A stretch of DNA of 64,000 bases, taken from positions 32,715,925 through 32,779,924 of the forward strand of contig NC_083885.1 in assembly GCF_032452875.1 (NCBI RefSeq), in the 5' to 3' direction. Every line of letters starts with the position of its first letter. The first letter of the stretch is position 1. Below, in pieces: positions 34,110 to 44,732 of this stretch. The DNA comes from Bos javanicus (Eukaryota; Chordata; Mammalia; Artiodactyla; Bovidae). Both the position numbers and the translations under genes were made by a program. The notes below the pieces were generated by a model. That model saw only the letters and a program-made list of their open reading frames with translations. It had not been told where the DNA came from and made no database searches.

Positions 34110-34760
34110 TACCTCAGGGTAAAATGCTTATGCCTAGGGATAAATACAGCTAAATTCTAAGGCATTTTTTTCAGCTTTAGGGTTATTTTGTTGTGTTGTG
34201 TTGTGTGTGTGTGTGTGTGTATTTCTTTCAAAGTGATTGCACCAAGTTTAGCACCAACCAGCAGGATACAAGTTCCAGTTCTACATCCTTCAGCCCCTCA
34301 TTCAGTGTCATGTGTCCTTTTCATTATACTCACTTACTTCATATTACTCATTCACCAATATTACACTGTGCTTTTAATTGGATTTCCCTAATGATAGTTA
34401 AGCACTGTTTCCTATGTTTATTGATTATTTCAATATCCACTTTTATGAATTCCTTATTCAAGCCTTTCACCCATTTTTAAAAACTGAGTTGCCATCTGAC
34501 TGTTTTGCTTATTGTAGCAGTGCTTTCTATATTCTGAATTCAAGTCCATTGTTGGATATATGTGTTGTTAATATAGTCTCCGATCATATGGGTTGTTTCT
34601 TAACTCTTTAAAGGGTTATCTTTGAACAAAAATTCCTAATTTCAATGTGGATTAGTTTATTATGTATCATTTTCTATGTCTTTTCTAAGAATTGCTTGCC
34701 TTCCTCAAATTGATGATAATCTCCCACATTTTTTTGCCAAAGTTTTATTATTTGTTTAAT
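34110..34760 (-). mobile_element. Old L1M-type LINE, reverse, part 2
   Basis: Continues part 1: AAAGTGATTGCACCAAGTTT, GGATTTCCCTAATGATAGTT, TTCACCCATTTTTAAAAACT, ATTCAAGTCCATTGTTGGAT, GGGTTGTTTCTTAACTCTTT. Contains a TGTGT run at 34195-34220. Confidence 0.85.
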
Positions 34761-34850
34761 CTTTTATATTGCAATGGGATAACTGGCTGGAATTGATTTT
34801 TTATTTGGTATGTTATGCAGGAGGTATCTCCTCTTATATATAGAGAAAGA

Positions 34851-34895
34851 GATAGATAGATAGATATAGATATAGATAGATAGATACAGATATAT
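34851..34895. repeat. (GATA)n-type microsatellite, imperfect
   Basis: GATAGATAGATAGATATAGA and related interrupted units. Confidence 0.9.
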
Positions 34896-35322
34896 AAAAT
34901 GAAGAAAGGCTAAGATGGCCCCAAGATTGTCCATGTAGTACAAAAAGCAGCCAGATACCGTGTCACAACCCACCTTGCTACCTGCTTCCTTTTATTCATA
35001 TGATTATAATTCTTAGTACCGATTCTCCAGGCAAAACAGCCTCACCAACTTATGGTTTTATTTAAGTTCTTATTTCCTGACCACCTTTCTGATCTCAACC
35101 ACCTCCAATTCCCCTACTCCTTAACCTTCTTATCACATTCATGGCAAAACAGAGATAACAAAAGAAGCTAAGTCCTCTAACCTCTGGGCCATCTCTGCGA
35201 TATATGGAGTACCATTTCTCCAGCAGGACTATAAATCATGATCCCTGGATACCCTGGTTCCATGCTAGTCTTGGTCAGTATTTAATTACCTAGACAAAAC
35301 AAGAATTTCAACATCTTTAAAA
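34896..35322. other. Unassigned non-coding sequence
   Basis: No family or exon recognised. Confidence 0.4.
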
Positions 35323-35332
35323 TGAAGGAGTA

Positions 35333-35470
35333 AGAATAAGATCCCCTGGAGAAGGGGATGGCTATCCACACCAGTATTCTTGCCTGGAGAATTCCATGGA
35401 CTGAGGAGCCTGGTGAGTGATGAGCTACAGTCCATGGGGTCGCAAAGAGTCAGACACAATTGAGCGACTA
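35333..35470 (+). mobile_element. Bov-A type SINE, 5'-truncated, with TSD and CA tail
   Basis: From AAGATCCCCTGGAGAAGGGG to CAGACACAATTGAGCGACTA, i.e. the Bov-tA body without its tRNA head. TGAAGGAGTA at 35323-35332 recurs at 35527-35536, so the CA repeat lies inside the insertion as its tail. Confidence 0.95.
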
Positions 35471-35487
35471 ACACACATACACACACA

Positions 35488-35526
<39 letters not shown>
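35471..35526. repeat. (AC)n microsatellite at SINE 3' end
   Basis: ACACACATACACACACACAA at the start, then pure AC to the TSD. It grew from the SINE's CTAACAC terminus. Confidence 0.98.
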
Positions 35527-35528
<2 letters not shown>

Positions 35529-35536
35529 AAGGAGTA

Positions 35537-36819
35537 GGCTGAGGTTGGCTCCAAATCTCCTTTCATTTCTATAAAGGAAAAAAAAATTATGATCCCGTTA
35601 GTTTAGTTTCAAAATAGCCAGTCTCTCTGTAATTATGGCATTGTATGACACACTTTCTCCTTAATCATACACTGAAAAATAAGAATGTCTGGATATTATT
35701 AAAACTTAAGGACATTCTGTGAAAGCAACTAAAAGTATTTAAATTCTTGCAATCCATAAAAAGCATCTTATCTCCTTACTGCAGTTTGCCAAAGGATTTC
35801 CATTTTAAAACACAACTTCAGTCTGACACCTTCATTAAACACGCAGATGTGTTGTTTGATGTGTTTTTCCCTTCTAAAAAATCCCGGTTTCCAACCAGGC
35901 AGGAAAGACAGATTGAGAATGAGAGCAAAGAATGAATTTTATTAATGATTGCTGCCTGTTTTTGTATACATATCTCAGTTCATATCCTGAGAAATTCTTT
36001 TTCACTCAATCCGTTTCTATTACAGTCCTGCATTGTGTTACCACCTCATTATCTGTCTGAGAGACTGATTCAAAGTGAGGTTTAACATGCTGAGCATTTG
36101 GACAGCAAAGAGCAAGAATTTTTTTTTTTTTTCTAGCAGGAAATTCCTGGGAGGTCCCTGGCCGCTTTCTTTTTATCGCTGACAAGTTGGTTTTGATATT
36201 TGAAAATGTAGAGATCAATACTGACTTAGCCGTCAAAATGACTTGATAGAAGAAACTCTCTAATACTGTGCCAGGAAAAATACCTCATATCTTTGAGACT
36301 CATGCTATAAACTTTGCAACAATTTCTGAGTGTCCCTCCATGGGAGGATCCCCTGGAATAACTTCAAAGATTTAAGGAAAGCATTTTTACCCAGTTCTAG
36401 ACCAGACCCACTCATAACCCTCAGACCCAAGTCTAGACTTCATTGAATGTGGTATTAGAGATCCGTGAAATACATTCTTTATTTTAAAAGACTGAAAGAG
36501 GATGGTACTTATGGGCAATCAGGCTGTTCAATGTAATTAAAATTCTACATCCCTTTACTATTGGAAAATTTTTTAACAAATTATTTTAGTTACTCTGGTT
36601 CTCTCACCCTGTTCAGAAGCTGTGATTGAAAGCTAAGTACTAGAAATAAGAAAATAAAGAATGAATTAAATTAAATAACCCTGAGCAAATAAGGTTAGTT
36701 TAAAAATGAGTCCCCAGTGTTCTGTTCTAATGGTGGGAGTGATTACATGTGTCTGTGCATTTGTCAAAGGACATTCAGCTATATGTCCAAGAGTCCATTT
36801 TATAGTACATAAAAGTAAA
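35537..36819. other. About 1.3 kb unassigned unique sequence
   Basis: No repeat family recognised except a T run at about 36120-36133. No splice-bounded exon is evident; open frames up to 76 codons lack features. Confidence 0.45.
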
Positions 36820-36846
36820 AATATATATATATATATATATATATAT
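36820..36846. repeat. (AT)n microsatellite next to L1 3' end
   Basis: Pure AT run immediately left of the reverse L1; may derive from its poly(A/T) tail. Confidence 0.95.
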
Positions 36847-36847
36847 C

Positions 36848-37970
36848 TTTTAAATTTGTTGATGTTTAATTGGAGGACAATTGCTTTACAATATTGTGAT
36901 GGTTTCTGCCACATATCAACATGAATCAGCCATAGGTATATGTATGTCCTATATGTATGTCCCCTCCGTCTTGAACGTCCCTCCCACCTCCCACCCCATC
37001 CCACCCCTCTAGATTGTCACAGAGCACCAGATTTGAGCTCCCTGAGTCATATAGCAAATTTCCACTGGCTGTCTAGTTTAACATATGGTAATGTTTCTGT
37101 TTTAATACTACTCTCTCAGTTTGTTCCCCAGTTCCTTCCCCTCATGTCCACAAGTCTGTCCTTGTATCTCTGTCTCTGTCTCTGTGGCCACCCTGCAGAT
37201 AAGTTCATCAATACCATCTTTCTAGATTCCACATAGATGTGTTAATATACAATATTTGTCTTTCTCTTTCCGACTTACTTCACTCTATAATAGGCTCTAG
37301 GTTCATCCACCTCATTAAGGCTGAGTCAAATGCATTCCTTTTTATGGCTGAGTAATAATTCCATTGTATATACGTACTAAAACGTCTTCATTCATTCATC
37401 TGTCAATGAACATCTAGGTTGGTTCCGTGTCCTATCTATTGTGAAGAGTGCTGCATTGAACCCTGAGGTACATGTGTCTTTTTCAATTTTGGTTTCCTCA
37501 GAGTATTTGCCCAGTAGTGAGATTGTTGGATCATATAGTAGTTTTATTCCTAGTTTTTTAAGGAATCTCCATACTGTTTCTCCATAATGGCTGTATCAGT
37601 TTACATTCCCACCAACAGTGAAAAAGGGCTCCCTTTTTTCCACACCCTCTCCCTTTTTTCCATACCCTCTCCAGCATTTATTGTTTGTAGATTTTTTTAT
37701 GATGGCCATTCTGACCCATGTAAGGTGATACCTGATTGTAGTTTTGATTTGCATTTCTCTAATAATGAGTGACGTTGAGCATCTTTTCATATGTTTATTA
37801 GCCATCGGTGTGTCTTTTTTGGAGAAATGCCATTTAGGCATTTCTTCTGCCCACTTTTTGATTGTGTTGTTTGTTTTTCTGGTATTGACTACAATGAGCT
37901 GCTTGTATATTTTGGAGATTAATCCTTTGTCAGTTGTTTTATTTGCTATTATTTTCTCCCATTCTGTGTG
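36848..37970 (-). mobile_element. Ruminant L1, reverse, 1.1 kb 3' end
   Basis: GATGTTTAATTGGAGGACAA, CAACATGAATCAGCCATAGG, GGTTCATCCACCTCATTAAG, CCATTGTATATACGTACTAA, TTTACATTCCCACCAACAGT, GAGATTAATCCTTTGTCAGT. ORF2 end is broken by mutations. A 20-bp tandem duplication lies inside (37629-37668). Confidence 0.94.
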
Positions 37971-38439
37971 TTGTCATAAAATTACAAACTTACATTTAAG
38001 TGAGTCCTTTCAAAACAAAGCAAGGGTAATGAATCATTCTCCTAGATGGAAGACAGAATGCTTCTAAGGTGACATGGTGGGGAGAGATATTGTCTTGACT
38101 GGGGCTAAGGTAGCTGAGGATCCTGATGGAAAGAGATGCACAAATGTGTTAGGGTCACCCCATCGGGGAGATACACTGACCATCGTCAGTCCTTGGGGAA
38201 GCCAAGGGAGACAGATAAGAAGCTAGAAACCAGAGATGGAAACCTGAAGTGTCACAGCTGGTCCTTCAAGCAAAGGCGGTAGGGTAGAGATGGCCCAGAA
38301 CATCATGGACACTGAGAACAAACATTGTCAAGTGGAAGCAGGAGACCTCAGATTTGAAACCTAGAATTCAGACCATAACGGGAAGCCAGGGCAGGTTTTA
38401 CTGTGTTCTATTTTTTTCTAATAATTTATTCAAGTCAAG
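37971..38439. other. Unassigned unique sequence
   Basis: No repeat recognised. Relatively GC-balanced stretch 38080-38390 with no identifiable coding signature. Confidence 0.4.
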
Positions 38440-38580
38440 GAGTTTTAGCCCCTGGCTCTGCACTAATAGCATTTTGAACCGGCTCCTTTTCTCTGGACTT
38501 CAATTTTCTCATTGCCAAAATGGGAAGACTGAGATGGGCCATCCTCTTGGTCCTTTCTATTTGAGAACATCATGTGAATG
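38440..38580 (+). repeat. Possible MIR-class SINE, forward
   Basis: CCCCTGGCTCTGCACTAATA, GGACTTCAATTTTCTCATTG and CCAAAATGGGAAGACTGAGA follow the forward MIR order (gctctgccac...cctcagtttcctcatctgtaaaatgg). Confidence 0.45.
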
Positions 38581-39934
38581 AAAAATTTAAGTCAGAGTTT
38601 CTCTTCTATAAGTTTTCTCCCAATGTACATGACACAAATATTGTTAATACAGGTGTCAAAGTCTCCTTTGTGATAGACATAATACCTCCCGTGTGGTTTT
38701 GACCTTTCAGCCACTTAATTTCTATCTCTGGAGCAAGTAGAGGGTGTAGAAAACTAAGTAAGTTTAACACAAATTATCTATGATTAGTTCTCAGCTTTTC
38801 ACCCACACCATTTTACTTGGTTAACCTCGGAAGTGGTGGATAAGAAGTATAGACTTAGATGGGCTTTAGATATGTTGGACCCAGCTGATTATATGTTTAT
38901 TAGAATTAGGCAGAGCTTTCTCACTGGTTAGGGGATGTGTGCCACAGGTATCTGTGTCCCTCGAGTATCCTCTTGATGTTGTGGGATGCTGAAAGAGCTT
39001 TTGATGGCTCTGGCTGTGCTTGTGCACCCTTCATCCTGGCCTGGCCAATCATAGTCCCCCATTCCTTCTTTCCTGATGCAAAGAGATTGGTCCAGGGGTA
39101 GACATTACCGTAAGCAAGGATAATCCATCTAAGATATAATCTTATCTTCAATAAGATTTAATATAGAAAACTGAGAGAAGAAGAGGGAAAGACAAAGAAG
39201 GAAATGAGGGGAGAGGAGAAGCAAAAAATAGAAAAAAGAAGAAGAGGAGAGAGAAAGACAGGAAAAGAGAAGGCAAGAACTCTCTTCCTGATATGAAAAG
39301 CTTAAAGAATATTGAATGTAAGGAGCCACCAGGTCCATTTTTCTGCCCTTATAGACTGAATAAAGCTAATAAGAACAAACTAAAGACAGAGAGGAATAAA
39401 GAGAGGGAGAAGAGAAAGAACTCAGAAAATTATTATTACACTGAATTTTTAATTACATTACCTAATATACCTTTAGTTGTTGTTGTTGGTCTGTTAATTT
39501 CCAGATTTTCTGTCACTTGTGGTAGTCCTACCAGTGCAGTGGATGGCACTTGATGCCCTGGGTGCATCGTTACCCAAATCTTTCCTGTTTCTGAGATTTA
39601 TACACAGATGAGGTACCTGATTTCATTCTAGGAGTCTACAATCAGAACACTCACCAGCTTCTGTTTCCAGCAAAATGGTAGAAAGATTATCATTATACCC
39701 ACTGGGATGATGTGAGAAGAAATTTTACCACCTACATGTTGAACAAATGAGAGAAGAAAGTTACCATGTATGATGTGAATTACTGGGATCATGAGAAATT
39801 CAAAACAGAATATTCAGGCAAAACAGTGTCATAGCCTGGCACAGTAAATAAGCTAGCCTATTAGTTGACTACACATTCAAAAGGGACTTTGTGGGGAGAT
39901 TATATGGAGACTGTAGAATAACTTTATTTTTAAA
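38581..39934. other. Unassigned; includes a long purine-rich tract
   Basis: 39165-39280 is almost entirely A and G (GAGAGAAGAAGAGGGAAAGA and similar), a polypurine region. The rest has no recognised feature. Confidence 0.5.
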
Positions 39935-40065
39935 TTGTTATTTTTTCAATAGTATAATCCCTCTTTCACATATGATAAACTGGAGATTTAGGAAATGTAG
40001 TAACTTGCCTCACTGGTAAGTGGCCACATTCATAATTTTAATAAGACTTATCTCAATTTTAGCCA
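39935..40065 (-). repeat. Possible MIR, reverse
   Basis: AATCCCTCTTTCACATATGA, GGAAATGTAGTAACTTGCCT and CACTGGTAAGTGGCCACATT resemble the reverse MIR core. Confidence 0.55.
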
Positions 40066-40253
40066 GTATATTCTTTACTATATCATTGCAGGATAGAGGA
40101 AGATAATCACCAATCAGAAAAATGTATTCCCTATTTATGGTCTCAGTCTCATGAGGTAGATAGAAGCACTCTGGGGCATATCCCTCCTAAATAACTCCTA
40201 CTGTTTCCCTCAAGTTGTATCCCCTTGTATATCCATGCCTACAATGGGCAGAC

Positions 40254-40378
40254 TTTATTTCTTCCCCTGGCTGAGCCATATGGCTTGCAGGATCTTAGTT
40301 CCCTAACCAGGGATGGAACCAGGGCCCTCGTCAGTGAGAGCCTAGAGTCCTAATCACCTGACCACCAGGAAATTCCCA
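40254..40378 (-). mobile_element. CHR-type SINE (cetartiodactyl tRNA-derived)
   Basis: Complement reads GGGAATTTCCTGGTGGTCAG, GTGATTAGGACTCTAGGCTC, GGTTCCATCCCTGGTTAGGG, AACTAAGATCCTGCAAGCCA. This is the head and body of the CHR SINE shared by ruminants and whales/hippos. Older than Bov-tA. Confidence 0.87.
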
Positions 40379-40389
40379 AGCAAATATTA

Positions 40390-40640
40390 AGAAAGAGACT
40401 CTGGCATGTTCAATAGGGATTGAAGATACACAAAAGGAAGAGGAACGTACAGACTGGCCCTCCCCTGAGGAATGCACATTCTATTGGGGAAGACAATGGT
40501 GAACAAACACTTACAGTATGACATGACTGTGCAAGGCCAGAAGCACAGTCAGGAGCTAGGGAGCACAGGGCAAGTGACTCATGCTTCCTGGGGGTTTCAG
40601 GAAAGACTTCACAAAGGAAATTCTATTAGAGATGGACCTT
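40390..40640 (-). repeat. Ancient L2-like repeat, reverse
   Basis: CTGAGGAATGCACATTCTAT, GGGGAAGACAATGGTGAACA, GGGTTTCAGGAAAGACTTCA, AGAGATGGACCTTGAAGGCA follow the order of the common old repeat (…ggagcttacattctagtggggg…ggaaggcctctc…gacctgaa…). Confidence 0.6.
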
Positions 40641-40746
40641 GAAGGCACATGCAGAAAAAGGGAAACTTATGGACCTACTGTGTTAAAGAAGTATCTAACC
40701 TCTCTGTGGTGGGCAGCTATTTTTAATTTGTCCAACATACTATATT

Positions 40747-40762
40747 TCTCTCTCTCTCTCTC
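40747..40762. repeat. (TC)n microsatellite
   Basis: Pure TC run of about eight units. Confidence 0.93.
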
Positions 40763-40782
40763 ATCCCTATATTAATAAAAAT

Positions 40783-40894
40783 GAAGGGAATGGCAATCCA
40801 CTCCAGTATTCTTGCCTGGAGAAATTCCATGGACAGAGAAGTCTGGTGGGCTACAGTCCATGGGGTCGCAAATAGTTGGACACGACTGAGCAAC

Positions 40895-40896
<2 letters not shown>
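40783..40896 (+). mobile_element. Bov-A type SINE, 5'-truncated
   Basis: GAAGGGAATGGCAATCCACT through GGACACGACTGAGCAACTAA; no head. No clear TSD seen. Its CTAACAC end passes directly into an AC repeat. Confidence 0.95.

Positions 40897-40930
<34 letters not shown>
40897..40930. repeat. (AC)n microsatellite at SINE 3' end
   Basis: Pure AC run of 17 units starting at the SINE terminus. Confidence 0.98.
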
Positions 40931-40932
<2 letters not shown>

Positions 40933-41624
40933 CACCTCTTTAGAAAACCACCCTTCTTTTTTCAGTCCAGAGGTTTTATTTGTCTCTGATCTCTGCCTAG
41001 TAAATCAGAGTTAAGACAGTGATTCATTTAGAGATTGAGGCATGACCTACATTTGACCAAATAAGAATCATACTAGTAATTTTTGCATTAATTAGTTGTT
41101 AGAACATAAAGATTTCCTCAGAGCAGCTTGTTATTTGGAAGGATGTCAGTCTACATGGGCCATAGCTTGTGTGTATGTGAGGAGGACTTGCCTAAGAATG
41201 AAGTCAGCTTCAAAAGGACTAAGGAAAGAGTTTTGATGACTTTTTTTAAGTACCCATAACTATCTATAACACATTTATACACCATAGGTAAATTAACCAA
41301 AAATTTCAAATGATAAATACTTCACACTAATACAGTGAATGCTACTTAAGTAATATTTGCATTTTATCTGGGACCTTCCAAGTCACCTTCTTATGCCTAT
41401 TAATAGTGGGAGGTTTCTATACATAGCACATATTCAAAAAGTATTTGTAAGTCAACTATATGTCAGTAAAATTTTTTAAAAAATCATTTGCTAGTCATAT
41501 CATCAGCCATCAGCTGTGAGCCTGCTGGCATGAAATACTGGTATTGGCCTGGGGATATAGATAAATCACAGAGAGCCCTTCAAGAATAGAGATAGGCACA
41601 GAGCAATGAGAGAAAGAGACCAAA
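40931..41624. other. Unassigned non-coding sequence
   Basis: No repeat or exon recognised. Confidence 0.45.
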
Positions 41625-41769
41625 GAGGACAAGATGGTTGGATGGAATCACTAACTCAATGGACATGAGTTTGAGCAAACTCTGGGAGATGGTGAAGGAC
41701 AGAGAAGCCCGGTGTGCTGCAATCCATGGGGTCAAGAAGAGTCAGACACAGCTGAGCAACTGAACAATA
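41625..41769 (+). mobile_element. BovB LINE, last 145 bases
   Basis: GAGGACAAGATGGTTGGATG, CACTAACTCAATGGACATGA, GTGAAGGACAGAGAAGCCCG, GTCAGACACAGCTGAGCAAC: only the 3' terminus. Extreme 5' truncation. Confidence 0.92.
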
Positions 41770-42699
41770 GTCAATGCAATGTCACATGAGAAGATAATAT
41801 GAAGTTTAGTCATAGATGGTTTTTGTTTATTTTAATGCAAAAAAAAGAAATAATCTTTCTGTGGGAGGAGAAAACAAGCTTCCTGCAGGAGACAAGAGAA
41901 ACATTCCACGTTTCTGACAACGGAAAATGAAGCAAGAGTTCACAAGACAGGAAAATGGGATTAGAGCTTTCCAGAGACAGAATCAGTTTGTTCTCTAGGC
42001 AAAGCGTAACTAATAATGTGTTCAAGGAAGAGCAGGTTTTTCTGTAGTAGAAAAGCAAAGCGTGGATGGTGAGATTGGTCTGAAATGCATCTGAAAAACA
42101 TATTGAGATTCAATGATAAATGTGTTTATGCTGCACCAATCAATTTCACCCTGTGAAAAATAGGAAGCCCAAAAAAAGACAAGTATTTTTTTTTTAAAGA
42201 ACCAAATTGCTCAGATTTAAATTTTGAAAGATGCATCTGGTTGTAAGAGGGGATATTTGATATTGTGTGAGGCAGAAATAGAATAGAAATAGGGATGTAA
42301 AAACAAGTGTTACTATAATAGACCAAGAGAGAGATGGTAGGGCAGACTGAATGAGGGAAGGGTACAAGAAGGAAAAAACCGGTAAGAAAGGATGACACAG
42401 TGCTCGATGAACAACTTGGGAGAGGTAATTTTATCTTTTTAATTTTTCTTGCAAATGCAGATCATTGTGTCAGGAAGTAGAGGGGCTCTAGGTGAACTTG
42501 ACCCAAACACCTGCACATAGCAAACATTTCAGTGGCAGGTATTTCACCTACCTTTGGGGGATCCTACATCCGCCTTAATCAGAAGTCTTTCCTGCAGGCA
42601 CTGCCCAGTGAGCTGGAGTTCTTTCACTGAAATAACATACCCAGAGCCCATCTAGCAGCCAGGCTCCACTGAGATTTTCAAAATGTAATTATCATCATC
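41770..42699. other. Unassigned non-coding sequence
   Basis: Purine-rich in places; nothing recognised. The 82- and 90-codon minus-strand frames have no supporting features. Confidence 0.45.
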
Positions 42700-42845
42700 C
42701 TCAGTCAATGTACACCTATTACGCGCAAAGTACTGTATCAGATGAGCCTCCTAAGTATTAGGGAGTTCTTGCAACCATCCTATGAAATGAGCGGTTTCAT
42801 AATCTCCACTTTCCAAATGAGAGAAATAAGGCTTAGAGTAAGTTC
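42700..42845 (-). repeat. MIR SINE, reverse
   Basis: AAAGTACTGTATCAGATGAG, CTTGCAACCATCCTATGAAA, TGAGAGAAATAAGGCTTAGA: reverse MIR core. Confidence 0.7.
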
Positions 42846-43339
42846 ACATTCTGTTTTGTTTTCTTCTTCTATTTAAATCATCTTGCATGTATATATTAGA
42901 CTCATTTTTTAAAATATCCTTCATATGTTTTCACACCCTTATATAATTTTTGTAACAGGATTATTAGGCTTATACTAAATGGCTGTATCATCATTTACTC
43001 TGGAGGTATTTAAGTCACTCCTGTTTTTTTTTTTTTTTCCTGGTGTGGTAGATAATGCTGAGATAAACATTCTTATTAATGCAAAAGAATGGATGGATCT
43101 CTGGTTATCCTATGCAATGAATTCTTAGAAATAGATTTACTAACATGAACATGTCTTAGTCATAGTATCTTTCTCCAAATTTTGGAAAGAGTTTCTAAAA
43201 ACAGCATTGCAGTTAAGTGATATTGTAGATTATCAGAGTTTTAAAACAAGGTTTGGAGAAAGAGCTGTTTAATAAAAAAAAAAAAAAAGCTGGTAATACA
43301 GTCAATTATATTTCTCACTAATTCAATTGGCCTTTTCCC
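42846..43339. other. Unassigned; possible very old L1
   Basis: ATAATGCTGAGATAAACATT, ATTCTTAGAAATAGATTTAC and CTCCAAATTTTGGAAAGAGT weakly recall an old reverse L1 ORF2 end. A T run lies at about 43025-43039 and an A run at 43274-43288. Confidence 0.3.
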
Positions 43340-43948
43340 CCCATCATCAGTGACAGACTTTATTTTCTTGGGCTCTAAAATCACTGCAGATGGTGACTGC
43401 AGCCATGAAATTAAAAGATAATTGTTCCTTGAAAGAAAAGCTATGACCAACCTAGACAGCATATTAAAAAACAGAGACATTACTTTGCAGACAAAGGTCC
43501 ATCTAGACAAAGCTATGGTTTTGCCACTAGTCATGTATGGATATGAGAGTTGGACCATAAAAAGGCTGAGCACAGAAAAATTGAGGCTTTTGAACTGTGG
43601 TGTTGGAGAAAACTTTTGAGAGTCCCTTGGACTGCAAGGAGATCCAACCAGTCCATCCTAAAGGAAATCAATTCTAAATATTCATTGGAAGGACTAAAGC
43701 TAATGCTAAAGCTCCAATACTTTGGCCACCTGATGCAAAGAGCCGACTCATTAGAAAAGACCCTGATGCTGGGAAAGATTGAAGCTGGGAGAAGGGGATG
43801 ACAGAGGATGGATAGTTGGATAGCATCACTGACTCAGTGGACATGAGTTCCAGCCAGCTCAGGGAGATGGTAAAGGACAGGGAAGCCTGGTATGTTGCAG
43901 TCCAATGGGTCGCAAAGAGTCAGACATGACTGAGTGACTGAACAACAA
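43340..43948 (+). mobile_element. BovB LINE, 3' 0.6 kb, 5'-truncated (older subfamily)
   Basis: Encodes, with shifts, LGSKITADGDCSHEIKR-type sequence, then KAMVLPLVMYGYESWTIKR (43422-43619) and RVPWTARRSNQSILKEI ... SLEKTLMLGKI (43550-43801). Ends AGACATGACTGAGTGACTGA. Confidence 0.95.
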
Positions 43949-44293
43949 AGCCCATCGCCACCTAATCATAATGCTGTCTTAAAGTGAATCCTATTCGAGC
44001 AACAGAACAATCCAACGTCATAAATCATTTATTACTGATTTATCACTTACTCCTTTTTTCTTATGCTATGAATTTTTATTATTTCAATATATTTTATTTG
44101 TTGACAATACATGTTTTAACTGTGAATGATAGTTTTGTAAACGATTTTTAGCAAGAAAATCACATAGCAATAGAAAGTCTCAAGATGTTCTCTCCATAGC
44201 ATGAGCTACTTTCAAAATTGTTATTTCTATTTCTTCAAGAACAGATTATGTACTTAGAATGAGGTTAGATTTAAGGGATGAAGATTTGTCTTT
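43949..44293. other. Unassigned AT-rich sequence
   Basis: Nothing recognised. Confidence 0.4.
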
Positions 44294-44303
44294 AAACTTA
44301 TTT

Positions 44304-44396
44304 GTATACCTTTGGTGGACTCATTTTGATATATGGCAAAACCAATACAATATTGTAAAGTTATAAAATAAAATAAAATAATAAAAAAAATAAAAT
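44304..44396 (+). mobile_element. Minimal L1 insertion (93 bases) with perfect TSD
   Basis: Only the terminal L1 3' UTR (GTATACCTTTGGTGGACTCA, ATATATGGCAAAACCAATAC, AATATTGTAAAG) plus an A-rich tail of AAAAT units. AAACTTATTT at 44294-44303 and 44397-44406 is a perfect 10-bp TSD. Confidence 0.93.
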
Positions 44397-44406
44397 AAAC
44401 TTATTT

Positions 44407-44732
44407 TCTTAAAAAGTCAAACTCACAGAAACAGAGAGTAGAAAAGTGATTGCCAGGGGTAAGGGGTGGGGAGATAGGAATTGGTAAACAAATACAAATT
44501 TTCAGCTATAAGAATAAGATCTGAGTCTTATGTATAGCATGGTGACTACAGTTTATAACACTATATTGTATAATTGAAATTTGCTAAAAGGATAGAGCTT
44601 AAACATTATCACATACACAATAAAGTAAATATGTAAGATGATGAATATGTTAATTTGATGGGGAAATTCTTTCACAGTGTGTAAGTATATCAAATCATCA
44701 TGTTGGGAATCTTAAGTAGCTTATTTTATTTG
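44407..44732 (+). mobile_element. Old L1M-type LINE, 3' UTR, forward
   Basis: AAAAAGTCAAACTCACAGAA, GAGAGTAGAAAAGTGATTGC, TATAGCATGGTGACTACAGT, GTATAATTGAAATTTGCTAA, ATCAAATCATCATGTTGGGA. Ends where the next BovB begins. Confidence 0.9.

Noticed and set aside
35471..35526. Poly-valine/cysteine (VCVCVC) minus-strand frame at 35286-35522
   Set aside because: Translation of the AC microsatellite and adjoining SINE; not a protein.
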